A DNA stretch of 50,213 nt from a virus: the IMG/VR virus record IMGVR_UViG_3300023082_000258, positions 1 to 50,213 of that record. One strand, 5' to 3'. Below are positions 45,943 through 50,213 of this stretch, piece by piece. The position numbers were made by a program, and so were the translations under genes. The notes below the pieces were generated by a model. That model saw nothing but the letters and a program-made list of their open reading frames with translations, did no database searches and was not told the DNA's origin. Positions within the stretch are counted from its first letter, which is position 1. Every line of letters starts with the position of its first letter.

Positions 45943-47408
45943 CCGCCCAGCAGGTGAGCGACGAGATGCTGGAAGCAGCGGTGCGTGAGTACGCGGCGGC
46001 CTCCGACATGGACCGGGGATCTCGGATGCTGGCGGCGCTCGAGGCGGCTCTACGCCATGCCGCGGACGCCCCTGCGGCGGTCGAGCTCGACCGACTCCGG
46101 CGCTGGAAGGCCGAAGCGTCGGTGGTCCTCATCGGTTGGGAGCGCGTCCACGAGGCTCTCGGCCGACCAGGAATCGGCCAGGTGAAGTCCGAGGCGGTGC
46201 TCGCTGAGGTCGAGCGGCTGCGAAAGTATGCGCCGTCGCCTGAGATGGAGGCGGTGCTCGATCGATCGTCTTTCGGCACAGATGAGGCCGAAACTGCACG
46301 CGAGTCGGTCAGTCCTGATAGTGGTCGTGCGGTCGTCAGGATGGCCGAGCTGATGCGTGAACGTGACTTCCGCGCGACACAGGTCGACGAGATCGAGTCC
46401 GTCCTCGAGATGGTCAAGGACCGGTTGGACGAGTTCACATACGACGAGCTGTCATCCATCGTGAGCGACGCCCCGAGCGACGACCATGGCGACACCATCC
46501 GAAGCCCGCTGCGGCGCGAGCGCGACGAGGCTCGAACCGCCCTGGGTGCAGTCGCGGCGCTGGCGGACGAGTGGGAAGCAGCGACCGACGACGGCGAGTG
46601 GCAGGACCGCCTCCGCGCTGTCCTCGCTCCCGTGTCCGGTGCGGTCGAGGTTGAGCACGTGCTGCGACCCGATCACGCAGAGGTGATGGCCGACTTGACC
46701 GCACGGGCTCACGCGGCGACGTCGCCGGGTCAGGCGTTCTATCTCGCAGCCCTGGCCGTCCACTACGCCCGCGGTGAGACGTTCCCGGTCGACAGCGCCT
46801 ACGCCGGCATCGTCCGTGCTCGTCGGATCGTCGAGGACATCAGCGGTGTCGGGATCAAGGACCACGCCCTGTACGGCCCGGATGCGGTCGCCAAGCCGGA
46901 CGACAGCCACGATCTCAGTGCGGCACGCAAGAGCCTGATCGAGGCTGTCGCACGTCGCCTTTGCCGGCTCGACGGCGTGTGGGATGAGGACGACATCCTG
47001 CCCGCCAGCTACGGCGAGAACATCCCAGCGTGGGACGAGTACACGGGGCGCGCATACGAGGTGCTGGACGAGGTCGACGAGTCGCAATGGCTTGCCGATC
47101 GAGTCGGTGTCCACGTCGTCCCGGTCGCCAAGCATGAGCAGGAGGTCGCGGCGAAGGCGTGGGCCCTAGCATTCGCGCGACTGCACCGCCCGAACTACGT
47201 CACCGAGGAGATCGGCCCACTGCCCTTGCATTGGCGCACTCGCGTGAAGTGCGACGGCGACGACTGCGGCTTCTACGCCGAGGATGACTCGTGGTACGTC
47301 GCGCTCGATCGACACAGCCAGCACGTGGCCGACATGCTGACGGCCAACCTCGCCGCCCGCACTCAGGACGCCGACCCTGACACGCACGAGCAGGGAGACC
47401 GACGATGA
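45939..47408 (+). CDS. Large coiled-coil-type protein (489 aa)
   Basis: Long helical segments dominate (residues 1-240; DEMLEAAVREYAAASDMDR, LEMVKDRLDEFTYDELSSIV), then several alpha/beta segments and a C-terminal cysteine pair (CDGDDCGFYAEDDSWYVALD). Internal patterns such as DDGEWQDRLRAVL recur in actinophage genes of unknown role. The length is unusual among its neighbours. It might be a composite of several shorter phage genes. Confidence 0.6.
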   Translation: MTAQQVSDEMLEAAVREYAAASDMDRGSRMLAALEAALRHAADAPAAVELDRLRRWKAEASVVLIGWERVHEALGRPGIGQVKSEAVLAEVERLRKYAPSPEMEAVLDRSSFGTDEAETARESVSPDSGRAVVRMAELMRERDFRATQVDEIESVLEMVKDRLDEFTYDELSSIVSDAPSDDHGDTIRSPLRRERDEARTALGAVAALADEWEAATDDGEWQDRLRAVLAPVSGAVEVEHVLRPDHAEVMADLTARAHAATSPGQAFYLAALAVHYARGETFPVDSAYAGIVRARRIVEDISGVGIKDHALYGPDAVAKPDDSHDLSAARKSLIEAVARRLCRLDGVWDEDDILPASYGENIPAWDEYTGRAYEVLDEVDESQWLADRVGVHVVPVAKHEQEVAAKAWALAFARLHRPNYVTEEIGPLPLHWRTRVKCDGDDCGFYAEDDSWYVALDRHSQHVADMLTANLAARTQDADPDTHEQGDRR

Positions 47409-47713
47409 GCGCGCCGAAGCCAGTGCGGCCTGGTGATGCATGCCTGTTCTATCGCGACGGGGTGCGCTGTGCCGCCCAAGCCAATCATGCGGGCGACCAT
47501 CGGTATCCCACCACTGAGGCGCAGGTCGCCTGCAAGCACTGCGGACGACCGATCGCCAACTTTCAGCACCTAGAGGGTCGGCAGCGGGGACTCATGCGCT
47601 GCGACTCGCTGGATAGCGGCCTGCCCTACGGCTACAACGCCGAGGCCCCTGACGAGCCGTGCACGATCGCTTGCCTCGGCTCCAGTGCTGCAACCACGGA
47701 GGCCACGTCATGA
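47405..47713 (+). CDS. Zinc-finger protein (102 aa)
   Basis: Several cysteines are placed as CLFYRDGVRCAAQANHAGDH and VACKHCGRPIANFQH, then MRCDSLDSG and EPCTIACLG. Two zinc sites are probable. It is coupled to the large helical gene by four bases. The function is unknown. Confidence 0.55.
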   Translation: MSAPKPVRPGDACLFYRDGVRCAAQANHAGDHRYPTTEAQVACKHCGRPIANFQHLEGRQRGLMRCDSLDSGLPYGYNAEAPDEPCTIACLGSSAATTEATS

Positions 47714-48225
47714 GCGACGACACCACGACACCGATCCCAGCCGAAGCGATCAAGGCCGCCGCGCGTGCTATCCGCGACAAAATCACGGTGGGACCGTTTG
47801 GCCCGAACGCGCTCAGGATCCTGAACAGCGGCGGCGCCACACACCTGAACGGCGGTGAGGCCGACGAGGCCGCACGTGTCGCTCTCGCCGCTGCTGCCCC
47901 GGTGTTCTTCGCCGCCGGCCGGACGACGACCGCGTGCGGCTTCGACCCCGAGCAGCACGCGAGCTCGTACAACCAGGGCTACGAGGAAGCCGTCGCCCAG
48001 GGACTCGCTGACGACCCATCGATCGCGGCTGACTGGCTGGCCGCCCGTGACGCCAGGCTCCTTGCCGCCGAGAGCGAACGCATCGCTTCGCTCCTGTCCG
48101 AGCAGGCCTTGCTGCGGTTCGACGCCGCTGGACCCCACGACAAGCGAGGTGCCGCCTTCTGGGATGCGGCGGCCTACATCCGTGAACGTGCCGCTAAGAC
48201 AGCGACGGAGCCTGACCATGGATGA
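47710..48225 (+). CDS. Hypothetical protein (171 aa)
   Basis: An alanine-rich helical protein (AEAIKAAARAIRDKITVG, EADEAARVALAAAAPVFFAA, LAARDARLLAAESERIASLL). No family is recognised. Its end overlaps the start of the next gene by eight bases. Confidence 0.5.
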   Translation: MSDDTTTPIPAEAIKAAARAIRDKITVGPFGPNALRILNSGGATHLNGGEADEAARVALAAAAPVFFAAGRTTTACGFDPEQHASSYNQGYEEAVAQGLADDPSIAADWLAARDARLLAAESERIASLLSEQALLRFDAAGPHDKRGAAFWDAAAYIRERAAKTATEPDHG

Positions 48226-48403
48226 ACTGCTGAACGGGGCCGATGTCGACTGGGACTTCATCGCGAGCAGCGAGCTGCAGATGCAGCAGCAGTCCCTGCC
48301 GGCGGTGTTCCGCCGGACGTTGCCAGCTCCGCTGGATGCGCAACCGCTGACGGAGTCAACGATCCGACGGCGCATCATCGCGGCTGGGCGGTGGCGTCGA
48401 TGA
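48218..48403 (+). CDS. Small protein (61 aa)
   Basis: A short helical protein (DELLNGADVDWDFIASSELQ) with a basic end (STIRRRIIAAGRWRR). The basic tail may bind nucleic acid. It is followed by a zinc/winged-helix gene with a four-base overlap. Confidence 0.5.
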   Translation: MDELLNGADVDWDFIASSELQMQQQSLPAVFRRTLPAPLDAQPLTESTIRRRIIAAGRWRR

Positions 48404-48729
48404 TGACCGACGCGGGTGAGCTGGTGCAGCTCGTGACGTGCATGATGTGCCGCCACCAGGTCGCGGGTGTCGATGACGATGGGGCGTGCCCGGGCTGCCG
48501 GGCGCAGATGCTGCTGTCGCCGTCGCAGCAGCGGCTGCTGCGCACGATCCGCCGGTTGTCTGCCGGGCGTCGCGGCGCGCACTTCACTGTGGGTGAGATC
48601 GCCACGGCCTCGGGCCAGACCCGCAGTCCGAGCTACGACAACCTGCGGGCCCTTCGCCGGCATGGCTTCGTGGACTGGGTCGACGGCGCCGCCGCGACGA
48701 TCCACCTCACGAGAGGTCTCGGACGATGA
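48400..48729 (+). CDS. Zinc ribbon and winged-helix protein (109 aa)
   Basis: Residues about 16-38 contain CMMCRHQVAGVDDDGACPGC, a zinc ribbon. A winged-helix follows (LLRTIRRLSAGRRGAHFTVG, EIATASGQTRSPSYDNL, RALRRHGFVDWV). This combination indicates a DNA-binding regulator. ATG 48400 overlaps the previous stop; GTG 48391 and ATG 48403 are alternatives. Confidence 0.65.
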   Translation: MMTDAGELVQLVTCMMCRHQVAGVDDDGACPGCRAQMLLSPSQQRLLRTIRRLSAGRRGAHFTVGEIATASGQTRSPSYDNLRALRRHGFVDWVDGAAATIHLTRGLGR

Positions 48730-48899
48730 GCGCCAGCAACCAGGGCATGGTCGCCCACTGGTTCTTCCCGGGCGGACATCCCGGCAGCGGAGGCATCTTC
48801 TGCGAGGAGTACGCGACCGGCGACGACGTGCTCGACCAGACCAACGGGAAGCCGACAGACGTCGACTGTCCCGAGTGTCTGGAGTGGATGCACGCATGA
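48726..48899 (+). CDS. Small zinc-type protein (57 aa)
   Basis: Single cysteine in GIFCEEYATGDDVLD and a C-terminal DVDCPECLEWMHA with CxxC. Possibly metal-binding. Both four-base overlaps support it. The function is unknown. Confidence 0.5.
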   Translation: MSASNQGMVAHWFFPGGHPGSGGIFCEEYATGDDVLDQTNGKPTDVDCPECLEWMHA

Positions 48900-49057
48900 G
48901 CGACGTGGACGTGCCGCGCATCGGGAAGGTTCCCGACTGCGATCACCCGACGTGCCGGCTCAACGGGTCGAGGCGTATCCGGGACCTCCGCTGGCCCGAC
49001 GCATGGCTGATCGTGTGTTCCCTGCACACCGAGTGGCGTCCGTGGGACCGCGAGTGA
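48896..49057 (+). CDS. Small zinc-type protein (53 aa)
   Basis: The sequence KVPDCDHPTCRLNGSRRIRD and LIVCSLHTEWRPW contains three cysteines with histidines and may bind zinc. It is coupled to the next XRE-like gene by a GTGA overlap. The function is unknown. Confidence 0.5.
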   Translation: MSDVDVPRIGKVPDCDHPTCRLNGSRRIRDLRWPDAWLIVCSLHTEWRPWDRE

Positions 49058-49419
49058 TCGACTCGGAGATCCTCGAGCAGCTGTGGGCCGCGGGCCAGCT
49101 GGTGCCGCACCGCATCACGATGGCGCTCGACATGAACGGCTTGCAGGGGCCAGAGGTCGACCGGCTCTGCGAGGCGGAGGAGCCCGAGGTCGACGAGTGG
49201 GAGGCCGGCCTGCGCTACCCGCGGCTCGTGCAGGTCCGGGCCCTGGCCGATCTGTGCGACGTGCACCCACTGTGGTTCTTCCGCCAGTACGACCAGGACC
49301 GCGGCCGAGAGCCGGCGTTCATGTGCAGCCCGAGGAAGTGTGAGGTCATCCGAGACGACGGAGTTGAGCGTGTGCTGGAGTACCCGATGGATGTTGTCCG
49401 CGCGACGGTGGGCGGTTGA
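49054..49419 (+). CDS. XRE-like HTH protein upstream of integrase
   Basis: Residues 15-75 resemble an XRE helix-turn-helix region: LVPHRITMALDMNGLQGPEV, then LCEAEEPEVDEWEAGLRYPR and LVQVRALADLCDVHPLWFF. It may be a second regulator of the lysogeny module. The rest is a short C-terminal domain (FMCSPRKCEVIRDDGVERVL). It is translated from GTG 49054 within the previous stop and is followed closely by the integrase. Confidence 0.6.
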   Translation: MIDSEILEQLWAAGQLVPHRITMALDMNGLQGPEVDRLCEAEEPEVDEWEAGLRYPRLVQVRALADLCDVHPLWFFRQYDQDRGREPAFMCSPRKCEVIRDDGVERVLEYPMDVVRATVGG

Positions 49420-49421
49420 GG

Positions 49422-50213
49422 ATGGAGACCATGGACGAGCTGAGTGAGGCGCACCTGCAGCACCTGATCGATGAGCGGAAGCCGGACAACACGATCAAGG
49501 CGCGCCGGCGGGTCCTGCGCCTGGTGGGCAACGCTGGCACGGCGCAGCGTGAGGAGATCGAAGCGTGGTGGAAGACCAGGGCTGATCTTGCTGAGGCGAC
49601 GCGTGCTGCGGACCTGTCGCAGCTGCGCGGGTTCTACAAATGGTGCATGCGGTGGGAGCACCGGTTCGACGACCCCACAATCAGGATCGACGCACCGAAC
49701 GTCCCGAACAACCTGCCGCGGCCGATCAACCGGCACGACTTCGACATCCTCCTGAACGGTCTCGACCCGGAGATGCGTCGCGCGGCATGCCTGGGCGCGT
49801 ACACGGGGATGCGAGTGTCTGAGGCTGCGGCGGTCGACTGGTCGAACGTCGACGACGAGCTTCACCGCATCACTGTGCTCGGCAAGGGCCAGAAGTCGAG
49901 GCTCGTCGCGTACTCCCCGGTCCTGCTCGACGCGTTGCTGCCGAACACCGGCGGCAACGTCGTCACCGCCGGCGGGACGCCGTACACGGCGGCGCAGCTG
50001 GAGCGGAAGGTCAACCGCGCCATCGAGCGGCTCGGCGTCGACGCCACCTTCCACCAGCTGCGCCACCGATACGGCACCCTCGCGTACCAGGCCACCGGGG
50101 ACCTCATCGCCGTAGGCCGGCAGATGGGCCACACGTCCCCGGTCACCACGGCGATCTACGCGGCCGCTTCGGACGCTGTCGCGGACAAGATCGCGCAGGC
50201 GGTCGTTCGGTAG
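49422..50213 (+). CDS. int: Tyrosine recombinase 2, candidate phage integrase
   Basis: This 263-residue recombinase has a core-binding N-domain (1-95) and a full catalytic set: R131 in YTGMRVSEAA, K155/K158 in LGKGQKSR, H211-Q-L-R214-H215, H237 in MGHTSPVTTA and nucleophile Y246. It lacks a separate arm-binding domain and is short, like XerC/D-type enzymes. Its stop codon is at the window end, 57 bases from the tRNA-Gly attP core if the ends join, so it is the likely integrase. TTG 49416 (four-base overlap) and ATG 49431 (GGAG upstream) are alternative starts. Confidence 0.87.
   Translation: METMDELSEAHLQHLIDERKPDNTIKARRRVLRLVGNAGTAQREEIEAWWKTRADLAEATRAADLSQLRGFYKWCMRWEHRFDDPTIRIDAPNVPNNLPRPINRHDFDILLNGLDPEMRRAACLGAYTGMRVSEAAAVDWSNVDDELHRITVLGKGQKSRLVAYSPVLLDALLPNTGGNVVTAGGTPYTAAQLERKVNRAIERLGVDATFHQLRHRYGTLAYQATGDLIAVGRQMGHTSPVTTAIYAAASDAVADKIAQAVVR

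Noticed and set aside
45939-47408. Second tape measure or structural fibre
   Set aside because: Although long and helical, it lies in the non-structural operon among zinc-type genes and lacks hydrophobic tape-measure segments.

Overview
The window looks like the complete genome of a temperate siphovirus of a high-GC actinobacterium (about two thirds G+C by eye), given as one linear unit that is probably a circular map opened between the integrase and the repressor. The reasons are dense same-strand genes joined by 4-base or 1-base stop/start overlaps, frequent GTG starts, apparent leaderless promoters, a long-tail morphogenesis block with a 1244-residue tape measure, and families typical of actinophages. 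The last gene ends exactly at base 50213 and the first gene (minus strand) ends exactly at base 1. About 58 bases inside the left end lies the 3' half of a tRNA-Gly(TCC) gene, which reads as an attP core. Joining the two ends would put a tyrosine integrase directly beside attP. I count about 90 protein genes; no gap without a gene exceeds about 220 bases. There is no complete tRNA, no CRISPR array and no insertion sequence.

Layout. (1) 1-465: a minus-strand repressor gene that contains attP in its 3' end, and a divergent control region with three operator-like repeats and two back-to-back promoters. (2) 466-11556: early operon: excisionase/Cro-like HTH, many small unknown genes, a PD-(D/E)XK-like protein, a ParB-like protein, DNA-binding proteins, a replication-initiator-like protein with iteron-like repeats inside its gene, a DnaQ-like exonuclease and an HNH protein. 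(3) 11557-30333: packaging, head and tail modules in canonical order: phased repeats and a promoter, HNH, small and large terminase, portal, MuF-like protein, scaffold, decoration, major capsid, connectors, tail tube, chaperones, tape measure with an M23 peptidase domain, distal tail protein with an NHL propeller, and a second tail protein. (4) 30342-34309: tail proteins ending in a beta-helix tailspike. (5) 34290-34748: an isolated minus-strand moron with its own promoter. (6) 34952-38164: lysis cassette with several small membrane proteins and an endolysin that carries a DNase I-like (EEP) domain, closed by a strong terminator.

(7) 38193-40574: separately promoted genes that look lysogenically expressed, including a first complete tyrosine recombinase and a lipoprotein, each followed or separated by hairpin terminators. 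(8) 40709-50213: a second operon of small, often cysteine-rich proteins, a HerA-like ATPase with two winged helices, an XRE-like protein and the second tyrosine recombinase.

How it works together (inference): the repressor acts on the 367-465 region to silence the early operon. The early operon replicates DNA, probably from the repeats at 6.2 kb. The late block builds and packages the virion and lyses the host. The 49.4 kb integrase recombines the tRNA-Gly core at 58-103 with the host gene. Because attP lies inside the repressor reading frame, integration must change the repressor C-terminus, so integration state and immunity may be coupled. The most unusual features are this attP/repressor overlap, the endolysin-EEP fusion, two tyrosine recombinases in one phage, the iteron-like repeats, the 11-bp-phased repeats before the packaging genes, a large hairpin between the tail-chaperone genes and a family of leaderless promoters on the accessory genes.
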